In this document: positions 24,292-35,328 of the stretch, piece by piece | How positions within the stretch are numbered: the stretch's first letter is position 1 | Layout of the letters: every line of letters begins with the position of its first letter | NCBI GenBank assembly: GCA_001687465.1 | Contig: LVLI01000196.1 | Coordinates: 1-64,000, forward strand | Direction: 5' to 3' | Length of the DNA: 64,000 nt | Origin: Halocafeteria seosinensis | Taxonomy: Eukaryota > Sar > Bigyra > Bicosoecida | Notes under the pieces: model-generated | The model's database searches: none | Seen by the model: only the letters and a program-made list of their open reading frames with translations | What the model was told of the DNA's origin: nothing | Position numbers and translations under genes: made by a program

Positions 24292-24313
24292 GACCGATAT
24301 GCACTTTCAACTA

Positions 24314-25891
24314 TTAGAGTTTCGGAATCCGAGACTTAATCTCTCCACGGACGAGCGAGAGCATGTGGACCTCGTCTGGACCATCCGCAATCCGCAGGGA
24401 TCGCATCCCAGTCCAAGCTCGTGCAAACCAGTTATCGCCACTGAGGCCGGCGGCTCCATAAATTTGCATGCAACGGTCCAACACCCGAAGCACTGCGTTC
24501 GGTACAAAGACTTTAGCGGCGGAAACGTGGTTTCGAGCAGCTTGACTCCCGTGTTCATCCATGTATGCTGCGGCTGTTAGCACCTGCGAGGTACGCGATT
24601 AACAGTTGATTCCTCGAAAAGAGAATAGACTGCCTTGCAAGCCTATATAAATCGTACCATTGCCCTTGATGCATTCAAATCAATCCTCGATTCTGCGATG
24701 TACCTATGGATCATCCCCTGTAGAGACACCACTGCCTCGCTTGAATGAAGACAATTCGACAGTCTGGCTCACATACATGTTCAGCTAATCGTTTGTTAAA
24801 GGCTTTGCGGCTCAATGCTCGTTGTATCATTTGCTCAAAGGCTCTTTCTCCTAAGCCAACAGCTCGCATGCAGTGATGAATCCGACCAGGACCCAATCTA
24901 CTCTGAGCGATTTGGAATCCACTCCCCTCCTCACCGAGAATGTGACTGGAGGGCACTTCAACGTTCTCCAACGAAACCTGCGACCCAGCCGCTGGTTCGG
25001 TAGGAAGAAATCGCTGTATCTTTTGTCATCCAAATCAGACTTACCTCGGCATGACCGCTGGGTGCATCGTCGTACCCAAAGGTAGTGAGCGGCCTGACCA
25101 CTGTGACGCCGCGTGAGTTCATTGGGACTAGGACGATTGAATGTTGTTGGTACTTGCCACGATTCGTGTTCTGTGTTCTTCCCACTGCAGTCGGATGTAT
25201 CCAAAAGAAAACCAAGAAGGTGACAACCATTAAGCAAGGCATTATCCCCCTTTGCGGAGTACATACGAACTAAACAGATGCGACAGTGTGGATGCATAGC
25301 ACCTGTGCTCCACCATTTTCTCCCATTGATGATATACGTCCCTTGATCAGTGTTCTCGATGCTCGTCTCAATATTTCTAGCGTCACTAGAGGCCACATCG
25401 GGCTCTGTCATCAGAAAAGTGCTTCGAATGCTTCCATCCATTAATGGTTGCAAATACTCTTTCTTTTGCGCTCCAGTACCAAATTTGGCTAATAATTCCA
25501 TGTTGCCCGTATCGGGAGCATTGCAATTACAGGCTTCTGAAGCGAGTACACTGGCGCCCATTATCTCCGCCAGTTCCGCGTATTGCTTCATACAGAGTCC
25601 TTGTTGGAACCATGGTTGCTGAGGCTCCTGCGCTCTGCAATAAGGTGCCACCAGGGCCGTGTATTCTCGCGTAAAAAACAGGTTCCAAAGGCCTAGTTGC
25701 TTCGCTCGCTTCTTCAGATCCTCGACAATGGGTGGCACGTGCTTCCATCGTCCTGGGGAGTCCGCTGTGGCATAATAATGGTCAATATCGCGCTGTTGTT
25801 GCTCGAAAATGGCTTCCGCCGGGATACATTCCTCCTCCACAAACGCTTTCAGAGCCTTTTTCAGCTCTTCAAAGTACCCTATTCGGCTCAT
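24314..25891 (-). CDS. Acyl-CoA dehydrogenase, ACAD10/ACAD11-like
   Basis: Model on the minus strand: 25891..25267, 25184..25045, 24977..24777, 24717..24658, 24583..24314; 431 residues. These FAD flavoenzymes oxidise acyl-CoA to enoyl-CoA in mitochondria or peroxisomes. Diagnostic segments are STFLMTEPDVASSDARNIE, YIINGRKWWSTGAMHP, VVRPLTTFGYDDAPSGHAEV, GFQIAQSRLGPGRIHHCMR, MQIYGAAGLSG and LRIADGPDEVH. The RLGPGRIHHCMR and FGYDDAPSGH motifs fit the ACAD10/11 group rather than short-chain dehydrogenases. The aminoglycoside-phosphotransferase-like N-terminal domain found in ACAD10/11 is absent. Splice junctions were fixed by conserved blocks, for example RLAEH joined to GMIHRYIAESRIDL. Confidence 0.92.
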
Positions 25892-26002
25892 GCTGTCCTA
25901 GAAAACTACACTAACTGAAATATTCTTAATTACTACTCTTCTCAAACATTAAACTGCGTAGGATGTACGGTATGGCATTGCCAATCCTCATCTGCATCTT
26001 GT

Positions 26003-26016
26003 GAAGTTGAAGTTGG
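26003..26016 (+). promoter_or_regulatory. GAAGTTGAAGTTGG motif, copy 3
   Basis: Exact third copy of the 14-mer, placed between the divergent acyl-CoA dehydrogenase (ATG at 25891) and SCAPER (ATG at 26149), about 110-135 bases from each start. Copies 1 and 3 share the longer core ending GTTGGAG. Confidence 0.45.
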
Positions 26017-26148
26017 AGTGTTTCCTTTTCATTGCGTTCATTCATGGTGTATGTGTTGTGTATGAGTTTCACGGACACATGGTCACAATCTACTTATGTA
26101 TATCGATGTGTTGTTGAAGGTCATGTTGTGAGCGGTGCGCAGTTGCAG

Positions 26149-29100
26149 ATGGCAGGAGCGTCGAAAGAGGCCTTGCCACCGATGGAGGAACTCACGCAGT
26201 AAGCTTCATTGGACTATACAATGCATTTTATGTTGACTAATCACTACTATGATGTGCTGCAGGTTCCTGGATAATCTATACACCTTGTGCGAAAAAGAAA
26301 GCAACCTGGAACTCTGCCAACAAGTACGGGAACGCTTGGAACAAAATGCCCAGGAATTCAAAGAGGTATGATAGAGCTACAAGTTCCTGCTTAAGGGTAG
26401 GGTGAAAATGATACTTGTGTTCTGTAGGGGGCATAAGTCTTTTAAGCGACTGACAGTTGGAGCTACCTCAGCACTCACCCTCACTGTTGGTTTCCTGTCC
26501 CGAGTTTTCTTTTTGAATCACTTATTGTTTTATGCTGATTGATACGCAGCTGGAGCAAACCATTCAATTATTGCATAATGAAAAGAAACAACCAATTGCA
26601 TGGGAAGTTCGCAAAACATGGGGATCCAATTCGCCTAACCGGAAACGACCCTCTTCCTTCGCTGATGCAGTGAAACGTGGAACCGCGTCTACCAATCAAG
26701 ACCGTCAAAATGGAAGCAGAGCAATCCGCAAAGAGGAGGCGAGTTATGCGAACATTGTCTCGGAACGCAACAATAACCCTGAAGACGCGAGACCTCCACC
26801 CCCGGCTCCCCCGTCGAACTGGACTGTGGTAACAAACTCCACTGCACAAAATGCAGAGAGTAGGACCGTAGAGCCTGTTGCAACCAGTGCTACGCAGAAT
26901 GCCAGTGTGTCTGCTTCGAGCTGCTCTGTCTCTCAACCCAACTCTCATAAAACCGTTTCAGCAACAGACGCTTCGGGTGCTACGCCACCGAAAAGGTCTC
27001 TTACAGTGCAAGAACGATTAGCAGTGACAGAGAACCAGGATTGGTATGACTTGGTCGCGAACGATGAGTCTCTGAGTGACGGATCCACAGCATCAGATGA
27101 CAAACGAGATAGCGACAGAAATGCAATAGGGATACAGAGCCCCCCTAGGACCCGGAAATATGGATGGTCTGAGGATGGGTACGCTGCTCTCAGCTCCTAC
27201 AGTCCGCGGTCATCTGAAGGATGTGAAGATTCCCAAAAGTCCTTATTTCAGCATTCACGGAGTTCGAGTATTGGCTCTCAACACAGCGGCTCCGAAAAAT
27301 CCACACCCGAACGACCGAGGCTTCACGCTAAACTCTCGTCACCCGAACGACAAAAGCCTTCTCCTGAGGAAACAGAACGCCGCGTAACTGAGCGCCAAGT
27401 TGCCGCAGAAGCGAATAAGGCCATGATAGAAAGTCAGCGCCTTGCCAAATTACGTGAACAGTCAGAGCGTATAGAAGCTGTTAAACGCAACAAAGAGGCA
27501 CAGAAGGCGTCAGCAAATGCGAAATCTACTCAAAAGCTCGAGAAAGCAGAGGCTCGGAAAGAGGAGCACATGCGAGCCGTACGGGAGAAGGCAGCCTCAG
27601 AAAACCAAAAAGTACATGAAGTTGAATTTATCAATTCGTTGTTGCTTCAGGACAAAAAGCTTGAGCTGGATTCTCGGATGGAAGCTGGAGAGTCAAGAAG
27701 AATTGGAGCCCTGGATAATATTAGAGCTAAGGCTGCGCGCAAGAACTCAAAGGTTGAGGAAATCGCTGAACTTCAACGCAAACGAGAAGAAGAGGAAGCA
27801 GAAAAACGTAAAGAAAAACTTGAATCGCGCCTTGCGAACAGTGAGACACGTCGTAACGCCAAACTCCATAGCAAAGTGAGCCGGACTGCCCCTCGCCATC
27901 ATCCAACGTATAGTCCCTCATCCCGAATCGATGGCCAGCAACAAGTGACTCGCTATCGATCCTACGCGCATGCGCTCCAAGAGAAAGAAGACGCTTCTTT
28001 GTCGTTTTCCAATCCCGAAAACTCGCCGTCTGTCGAAAACTCGCCGTACCAAGTCACGGTCGATACCAGTCAATCACCTGGCGAGCCTTTGCCAGTCGAC
28101 CCCTCGGTTAAAGAAAACAAGAGATCTACAGAATCTGAAAGGAGCAAGCGCAAAGTGCGAAAACTGCGCGGTCAACTGGCAAGTATATGCTTAAAACATC
28201 GGTGGTTCGAAGGACATGCGACAACGACAACAAAACGATCACGCACTAATAACCGCTTGCACAAGCTCATCAATGAAATCCGCTCGATGGTAAAATATAC
28301 GGAACTCATCAAGAGCGCTAAGCAAACGAGTGATGCGTCATCATGCGCCATCTGTGCTGCTGCTGGAATATGGAGGGAAGAAGAATTTGAAGCAGCAGCG
28401 GATACCAGTGGATTGTTAGATCTGCCTAACCCTCTGCCGAAAGGTCTCGAGAAAGCTTTTGATGAGGTACTTCACCTTCTAGATTCTACCGGCAATGCCT
28501 CTGTAACGAGCGCCGTTTTACCGGAACATGTTCTACAAGGTGCGTTTGAAATGAGAAAGACGATTGACGAGCAGATGAGGAAGGCTTCGGGTTTGGCCAC
28601 TCAAGAGGAGGAAATCCTTCCTTCCGAATTCCAGCATCCTGTGGATTATGGTGCTTTGCAGCATCAAAACAAAACTAGCAACCACTCAAAGCGAAATTCA
28701 AGCCACCCCGCTAAAACAGACAACAACCCAGCTGACAAGACTGGTGGGTCCGGTAATTCACAGACTGCTGTGAGTTTCTCGGCCGAAGATGCTCAAGCAT
28801 TACGAGTTGGAGGAGTGCTGCACGTGGCCATTTCTTGCTGTACGCCTCAACATGTCAAGTACCAACCGGACATTGTTGTACGAGCCTTGAGAGTACTCAT
28901 TCTCAGTAGCTCACTGCCGAGCAACTGTAACTATTTTATAAGCTGTAATTTCGGAGTGCCTATTGTTGATATACTTGCATTAGCTTTGGACAAACTGCCT
29001 TTGGCAAAGATGGGTATACCTCAAGACATTCTGAGCCACCAACAAAGTGTACCGGACAAGCGAGATGCTCTTCTGCAAGACATTAGCGACTCCAGCAAAT

Positions 29101-30368
29101 ATTCTGACGAGAAAAGCTATCCAGTGGACGTTGTCGCGAAGACTTCTACTGAAATCTCATTGGTCATGGCGTCCCTGCAGCTACTATGGCTTCAGTATAG
29201 GCATGCGCCTCAGAGCTCTCTTGTTGCAAACGTACAGTCAACAATTCTGAAGGAATACCCGACCCTGTTGAGCAAATATATAGTACATACTTCACTTCTC
29301 AGCAGAATCCGGGATCTCTTCTGGCTGCTCAGTAAGTACCTTGTCCCAACGTAGTCTCCTATCCCATGAACATTTTCAGTTTGATTTCTGTCTTCTCCAG
29401 GATCTGCCCCAACTATGATGGCATTTAGTCCACTCTTGCGCACAATTTTAGCCTTCCTGGTTGCCTTGACGGACGACAAAGATATGAGAAAGAAACCTAT
29501 CTTCCATCCGTCTCCCGGTGGAAATGCGTTGGTCAATGTGTTCCAGGACACAGGCATTGTCGGGATACCCACATTGCTGAGTGGCCTTCTTCTTGCTGTG
29601 TCACCTGCTTCAAGAGCTCGTACTCGTGCTCGACTGGCTGATACTCTGTCACAAAGTGCCGGCTATTCCAGAAGTCCCGCCTCTCCCCACTCATCGGAGA
29701 CAGAAGTGGATTGTCCAGACAAATTATGGAGACTCCCGTTGTCCGCGGTTTCGACTGCGATATTGGCTTTGAAGGTTTTGAACAATGCAGCTCGACTGGA
29801 CCTGAAAACGTTTCAGGAACAACTATCGTGTACTGGATCTGACTTGGAGACCTATCATATCATCGACCATTTGCTGGGGCATGTTGCCAGCTGCATACTC
29901 CGCGTCCCAGAAACAGTAAACGAAATCAATGGCCATACTACCCCAACTTTGCGAGCCATTCCATGGGATGCCACGCACGAGTTATTAGCGGAGTTAATGT
30001 TATTTATGGGCTATTTATGCTCTGGGAACTCGAAGATGAAGGAATTGGTGACCTGGGGCCACTCACCAACGCCGCTGCAGAGGATCTGTCGGATGCCATT
30101 CCGGTTTTATATTCACTCCACTGATCGTGATATCGTGATACCAACTATTCTATGTTGTATCGAAAATTTCTCTGTGAATCAGCGCATAGTACAAAGTGAG
30201 ATCAGTGAATTCTTTTTCTCCCGTTATTTGAGGGATCGTCGGTCACGCCGGGAGAATGGACCCAGCATGTTGCCCACCAAGTCTCCGAGCTATTTTGAGC
30301 TGCAGAATCGAATTTCTTCTGCTCAGCAACAAAAACTTGAACAGCAACTTAATGGAGGCCCCAGTTGA
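26149..30368 (+). CDS. SCAPER: SCAPER homologue (S-phase cyclin A-associated protein in the ER)
   Basis: Model: join(26149..26198, 26263..26365, 26550..29331, 29401..30368), 1300 residues, near the ~1400 of human SCAPER. The N-terminal block LEQTIQLLHNEKKQPIAWEV matches the family's region ending in LAWEVKK. A Ser-rich segment follows, then a highly charged coiled coil at about residues 335-490. The C-terminal helical part contains LRVLILSSSLPSNCNYFI and a block resembling the animal protein: GYLCSGNSKMKELVTWG followed by ICRMPFRFYI. In animals SCAPER binds cyclin A/CDK2, associates with the ER and acts in ciliary biology and co-translational mRNA decay. I see no clear C2H2 finger; the pair CAICAAAG is the only Cys pair nearby. 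The intron at 26366-26549 (184 nt) is long for this window. Confidence 0.82.
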
Positions 30369-30679
30369 CGTGTCATAGCACAGAGGGATCGAAACAGAAA
30401 GAGACAGGCTCTCGGAAAGCATCTGACGAAACGATACGTGTTGTAAAAATCGGCCGCCTAGTTCGGCGTATTTGTATATGTCCTATTCGAAGTTTCAGTT
30501 GTGATTGTTTATCTAAAACGCGCTCTAAAAACGGGCTTGCTATGATCAAATGACGACGACGCGGTTGTTATACTCGAGTTGGTAGATTTCTTAAAGAATT
30601 GTCCATCTTTGCCGAGTGCTGTTGCCATGCGGCAGGGTCGTCCGGGTTCTGTTCTTTCGGGTGCAAACGCGTGCTCTCG
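30369..30679. other. Spacer between convergent SCAPER and Tim17-like genes
   Basis: About 310 bases, probably the two 3' UTRs. If the last proposed 40-nt intron of the Tim17-like gene is not spliced, that gene runs down to 30591 and the spacer shrinks to about 220 bases. Confidence 0.5.
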
Positions 30680-31517
30680 TCAATAGGCCTTCGTGACATA
30701 CGAGGTGCGCTGCAATCAAAACAAGAATATGCAAAACCAATGTCGATACCTCAATGATACCGCCGGTATTGTAAAGACTGAAGACATACAATTCAACTAG
30801 CATAAGTCCGACACCACATATCAGCGATGAACCTAGAGTTGCCTGTATAGATCCCTTGGGCAAGCCAGCTACTGCGCCAGCACATGCTCCCGCTATTCCG
30901 GCATTAAGAATATTGTTGTGGCTGAAATCTTGCTGCAGTATTAAAGGAGACGGTCATAAAAGAACAACAGTCGATCTTATCGTAAAACTCACGTACCAAA
31001 TTGCATTCCACCAGTGGGAAGACCACCCCTACCGCAGCTGCCAACGGCTGTACTCAAACAACAACAACTTGTTCATAGTAAGATGGTACTTGTCCCTCTG
31101 GATGAACATACCACAAAGCGTTTGTTGTTGGCCATCCATCGTGCCCATCTTCCTCCTCCTGCCAGTCACTCAAACCAATAAAATGAAATGAAACCACTCA
31201 GATCATCAACCAACCAACACGGGTGTCTAGATAACCCCTTAGCAGCACGAAGCATAGCGTACCTCTGGTCATTGTCCAGCTTGTATATCCCCATGAAGCC
31301 ACCAATCCTCCCGTTGTTCCCACCGCCTGCATTCATTCACCTACTGCACAGTCATTCAGTGATGCATATCCTTAAGCGACAAGGCACCTACGAGTCCATT
31401 TCCGAGACGTGCAAGACAGGACTGGTCTCGTATAGGGGTCTTGGAGAGCATCTTCTGCGTCTCCGCGTAGGGAGGAGGGGAGACCTCCTCCTCTTTACCG
31501 CCATTATGCTCGCTCAT
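30680..31517 (-). CDS. Small Tim17/Tim22/Tim23-like membrane protein
   Basis: Model on the minus strand: 31517..31392, 31326..31263, 31158..31112, 31047..30997, 30932..30750, 30709..30680; 166 residues from six short exons, all with GT-AG borders and consistent phase. After a hydrophilic N-terminus come Gly-rich membrane segments: LAVGTTGGLVASWGYTSW, FVPLAAAVGVVFPLVE, and AGIAGACAGAVAGLPKGS followed by SLICGVGLMLVELYVF. The small-residue spacing and GLPKGS resemble the Tim17/22/23 superfamily, which also includes the complex I accessory subunit NDUFA11/B14.7; length fits either. That is a structural inference. The last intron (40 nt) is short; without it the protein continues to 30591 with a different tail. 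An upstream in-frame start exists at 31649. Confidence 0.5.
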
Positions 31518-31934
31518 TTCAAGCTCTACGGGGCAGATACACGGGTCGGGGGAAATATAAGATCTAAACAATATAAACGTGTCGATGGATATCAACCCAA
31601 CTCCATGCAGCACTAATAAACATAGCCAGGGAAGGACAGAGTATTTCATTCATTCATTCATGTGCATATCATGGGATTGTTGATATCTCCCCTGCATATA
31701 CACACATATGCACACCTATCCTGACTGGTAGGACAATATGTACGTGGATAGGAAACTTTGTTTGTTTGGTTTTTTCGTTTTCATGTTCATTGGATAAACT
31801 TGACCGTGAAGTGAAAAGCGTGCATTCAGTCCCCCTTCAGCAAGTAAGTGAATGCATAATCGACCTCTTCCATGCAATTAATGATTCATGTCTTTGCTGC
31901 TGCTGCAGCAGGAGGAGCAGTAAAGTAAAGCATA
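31518..31934. other. Divergent region upstream of Tim17-like and uS17m genes
   Basis: About 415 bases with an (ATTC)4 run near 31646 and a CTGCTGCTGCAG stretch just before the uS17m start. The frame on the minus strand is open to 31649, but the sequence there does not extend a recognisable domain. Confidence 0.45.
31646..31661 (+). repeat. (ATTC)4 microsatellite
   Basis: Four tandem tetranucleotide units upstream of the uS17m gene. Confidence 0.85.
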
Positions 31935-32318
31935 ATGAAGGACCTTAAGAAGTTGACGGGGGTTGTCACCTCCACGTCCATGAAAAAGACGGCGGTGGTA
32001 CAGATAGAAAGGCTTTATGTGCACTCAAAATACAGAAAGATATTACGCCACAAAAAGAAATACTTTGCGCATGATGAATATGAAATCTGCGGACTGGGGG
32101 ATAAAGTACAGATTAAATACGTCGGACAGATGAGCAAGAAGAAGCACTGGACAGTGATTGATATAGCATACAGACAACCACGATTGGAAGGGGAACCATT
32201 CCCCATGGCTAGATTAGTACATAACCCCGTCTCCTACCCGCCCTTACCACAGGATACAGACTCGGCGTCGTCAACTCCAACACCCATTGCCCCCGAGAGT
32301 ACCACGAATCAAAGGTAA
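31935..32318 (+). CDS. Ribosomal protein uS17, bacterial/mitochondrial type
   Basis: Single exon, 127 residues. It is the bacterial-type small-subunit protein S17 (OB fold, binds 16S-like rRNA), so it is nuclear-encoded and probably mitochondrial. Family marks: LTGVVTSTSMKKTAVVQIER, YRKILRHKKKYFAHDE, and GDKVQIKYVGQMSKKKHW followed by TVIDI. There is no obvious long presequence; the N-terminus MKDLKKLTG starts almost at the fold, as in several mitochondrial uS17 proteins. The C-terminal ~40 residues are Pro/Ser/Thr-rich and extra to the bacterial length. A plastid destination cannot be excluded from sequence alone. Confidence 0.88.
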   Translation: MKDLKKLTGVVTSTSMKKTAVVQIERLYVHSKYRKILRHKKKYFAHDEYEICGLGDKVQIKYVGQMSKKKHWTVIDIAYRQPRLEGEPFPMARLVHNPVSYPPLPQDTDSASSTPTPIAPESTTNQR

Positions 32319-32617
32319 CCAACCCCGATGAAGAAATCGTACATACTTTCCACGCTACGGTATTATGTATCTATTCGGTTTTCTTTCTTCGTATTCCTAC
32401 TAGAAGGAAAAGTAGATAGACTGCTCCTATCGTATGCTCTGTTTATGTCGCATAAAATATTCACATCGACATTGCTCACCCAGCCAGACAGACGCAGTAA
32501 TCGCTTGAGGCTAGTACTGTCCACCTCAATTCCCTGTTCCACGAACGGTAAACACAAGGAGCAACCTTCGTTCAGGGGAGCATTCCTCCTCGATTAAATG
32601 CAAGTGGATAACGTGCG

Positions 32618-32964
32618 TTATCCTTCATAGCCGATTCTGGCATGAATAGCCTTGCGTTTGCGATGAGGGGTAGACTGTTTACTGGACGATTTTCCATCTT
32701 CCTTCTCACTACCTCCTTTTTCTGCCTCTGCAACAATAGCACCACCATTACATGAAGTCAGAAGTGGGCCAAACCTCATTGGTTGCTCCACCCACCTGTC
32801 TTAATTTCGCGAGCAAACATCTTTTCCGTTTCCGTACCGGGTTCATACGGCGTTTTTTCTTTAGCAGAATACTTCATCATTGCCTTGACGGCACTCTTCA
32901 CGGACGCGACGTCTTCCACATCCTTCTGCGTCGTATTGATGGGGGTAGGATCCCTCCGTAGCAT
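32618..32964 (-). CDS. CDC26: CDC26, small subunit of the anaphase-promoting complex
   Basis: Model on the minus strand: 32964..32796 joined to 32727..32618 (68-nt intron), 92 residues. CDC26 inserts its N-terminus into the TPR superhelix of APC6 and stabilises the APC/C ubiquitin ligase. The N-terminus MLRRDPTPI matches the conserved MLRRxPT element that does this. The C-terminus ends in HARIGYEG, matching the conserved RIGY motif of the family. The middle is charged and weakly conserved, as usual. The reading frames of the two exons are joined by a phase-1 intron (donor GTGGGT), which supplies the RIGY end. Both ends agreeing with the family makes chance unlikely despite the small size. Confidence 0.8.
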
Positions 32965-33358
32965 CCTTCTTGCTTCCCGGACTGAATTGGCTTAACGCTC
33001 ACGTCCCACTATGTGTGTATACAACCAAGTTACCACATGCTTAAAAACGAAGTAAAGAGATATGCACATAAATACGGCGTGCATGCCTATGGAACTCATA
33101 AAACCTACATTTCCTACTAAACAAAGTCCCCAAGTTGGGACCCAAGCACGTTGAACATCCTCGCCTGGGTCAACGAAGTAACACGTACGCTATAGCCTAC
33201 AGTGTAAACGAGGATACGATCCCTCGAGAAAAGAGCATACAAAAGAAAGGATACGGTATAATGTATCGCCTTCGTTTATTTTTCCGAAAACATTCAATAT
33301 TAAATCAAGCACACCTAACGGACTAGGCTTGCCCATCCCCGTGGTCTCAAAAGGGAAG
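32965..33358. other. Spacer between inositol-phosphate synthase 3' end and CDC26 start
   Basis: About 390 bases between two minus-strand genes. No gene is seen. It carries the CDC26 promoter and the 3' UTR of the synthase gene. Confidence 0.5.
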
Positions 33359-35083
33359 TTAGTTGTGGGGAGCCACTTCGAGAGGGGAGTTTACTTCTTC
33401 GCCAGAATCCTCATCGACGCATCCCTTGGTAGGATTGGCTGTGTTGGTGGAATTAGGAGCCTTGTCTGTAGTAGTTCCAGCCACAATGTCAAAGCCTCCT
33501 CGAGTGTCTACGGGGACACCACCAGCGGCGAGTTTGCCAGCAGTGGAGATACGATGCTCCAAGAGCATATGGTTTTCAGCAGGAAGGCCGATGCATGCTC
33601 GGAGGACGTTGAGAACCGCTTCTCTCTGTTTGAACAAGGCATTCACCACAGGAGTTCCTGGAGGGGTCATTGGAGCCTTCAGCAAGTAAGACAGGATACT
33701 GAGGACACTGTGGAAGCGACTGTATTCCTGTTCTCCCTCTTTCTTCACGTGGATACGCTCACAAAGCTCACCGAGAACGACCAGGTCAATAATCAAAGGC
33801 GATGCCAGGAGTGAGTCCTCGCACACATTGTGCATTGTGATGGTGTTGGAGCCGTTCATAAAGATCTCCGAAGTGTACTCGTCCATAGCTCGCTTGGAGT
33901 CTCCGACGTAAGGCACGTACTTGATGACGACACAGTGATCAGGATGCTCGTTTTCCTTGAACATCATGCGGTTGGAGGCGACCATGTCATCGACAACATT
34001 CGATTTGGAAATCTCCTTGGAACGGAATTGTTTCGGAGAGGATAAGTTCTTGCCATCATTATTCCCCAAGTGATTGTAGGATACAATCGACACTGGTTTC
34101 AAACCAGCGGAGACGAGGAAATCAACCAGCACAGATTTCATTTTCGTTTGTCCACTCTTGAAGTCATCTCCTGCGATGAAGACATCCTTCTGCTCAGCCA
34201 GTTCCAACACACCAGGAACGAAGGTGTTCTGAGGAGATCCGTTGATGTACGTGCAACCTTCAAGAATTGACGCAACAGCGAACAGTGTACTGGGGGACAC
34301 TTCATCTTCGTCCTTTTTGATAGAGTTCATCAGCTGAGATGAGGTCATGTTTAATCCTTCGCGAACATCAGAGAATCGTTCGGTGTTGGCTGACCACAGA
34401 ACCACGACCTTGTCGAGTTGGTTCTTAGCCTTGAAATCACGGATCTGTTGACGGATCTTCTCGACCAACTCTTCCTTGTTTCCTTTCAAAACGTTGTCAG
34501 CGCGCTCTTCCTGGTTTTCGGCAATGAAATCCTTGCTGTAGATAGACGGGAGAGGTTTGATCTCTTTCATTTCATCGTAGAGTTGACGCTGGAGGTCGTA
34601 CGGCAAGACTTCAGCTCTGGCCATAGCGTCTCCGAGGTTCATGGAGGAGATATCCCATCCCCCGATCACGAGGTCATTCGGATGCACCATTGGGAGCATC
34701 TTGTTCATTGGCACGTAGACATCTCTTCCTTGACGTGCTCCCAGACGTACAGTAGAGGCATGGGTGACGGATCCGAGGTAGTTTGGCTTTCTGACTCCAT
34801 GGCGATCCCGCCACTGCACATTGTTGCGGTTCGCCAGGATACTTGCAGTCACAGTGGTTCCATTGTTTCCTCCTAGACCAACAATCATCATCCCCGTACG
34901 GGGCACCTTTCGATCGGTCTTGAAATGGAACTTTTCCTTCAAAGGTGTCGCTACCACCTTGTTGTCATGGATCTCCACATCGGTGGTCTCATAGACATAT
35001 TCTGCCTTGATGTGATCCTCAGTGTAGGATACATTAGGCGCGGACACTTCAATAGTGTTATCAGAGTACAATGAAGAAGCCAT
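33359..35083 (-). CDS. INO1: myo-Inositol-3-phosphate synthase
   Basis: Uninterrupted coding exon of 574 residues. It converts glucose-6-phosphate to myo-inositol-3-phosphate using bound NAD, the first step of inositol and phosphoinositide synthesis. Key segments: NAD-binding [103 protein letters not shown] and [20 protein letters not shown] 3' splice acceptor (TTCATGTGCAG) lies immediately before the ATG at 35083, and a GTAAGT donor is at 35328-35323, so the gene seems to carry a 245-nt intron in its 5' UTR. The C-terminal ~25 residues are an unconserved acidic tail. Confidence 0.96.
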   Translation of the reverse strand: MASSLYSDNTIEVSAPNVSYTEDHIKAEYVYETTDVEIHDNKVVATPLKEKFHFKTDRKVPRTGMMIVGLGGNNGTTVTASILANRNNVQWRDRHGVRKPNYLGSVTHASTVRLGARQGRDVYVPMNKMLPMVHPNDLVIGGWDISSMNLGDAMARAEVLPYDLQRQLYDEMKEIKPLPSIYSKDFIAENQEERADNVLKGNKEELVEKIRQQIRDFKAKNQLDKVVVLWSANTERFSDVREGLNMTSSQLMNSIKKDEDEVSPSTLFAVASILEGCTYINGSPQNTFVPGVLELAEQKDVFIAGDDFKSGQTKMKSVLVDFLVSAGLKPVSIVSYNHLGNNDGKNLSSPKQFRSKEISKSNVVDDMVASNRMMFKENEHPDHCVVIKYVPYVGDSKRAMDEYTSEIFMNGSNTITMHNVCEDSLLASPLIIDLVVLGELCERIHVKKEGEQEYSRFHSVLSILSYLLKAPMTPPGTPVVNALFKQREAVLNVLRACIGLPAENHMLLEHRISTAGKLAAGGVPVDTRGGFDIVAGTTTDKAPNSTNTANPTKGCVDEDSGEEVNSPLEVAPHN

Positions 35084-35328
35084 CTGCACATGAATAAAAG
35101 AACACCGTTAACCAGGAAAAGCGGGGATTTTCAAGGATACATTATCGACAAAAAGCATCTGGGGTGACTCCAAGGGGATGTATCCAGGGAGCGCCAGAAC
35201 CCCTGGGGCACTCAGACACGTGGGAGTTCAACGGTCATTTTCCCTTTTTATCAAGCTTGTAGGAGCCCCTATACAAGGGATTCCTACCCATACGGACTTG
35301 GACATAGATGATACAGGCATAGACTTAC
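35084..35328 (-). other. Putative 5'-UTR intron of the inositol-phosphate synthase gene
   Basis: The GTAAGT donor begins at 35328 and the acceptor ends at 35084, directly before the start codon. At 245 nt it is several times longer than typical introns in this window. 5'-UTR introns of this type often enhance expression in other eukaryotes; whether this one does is not known. Confidence 0.6.
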
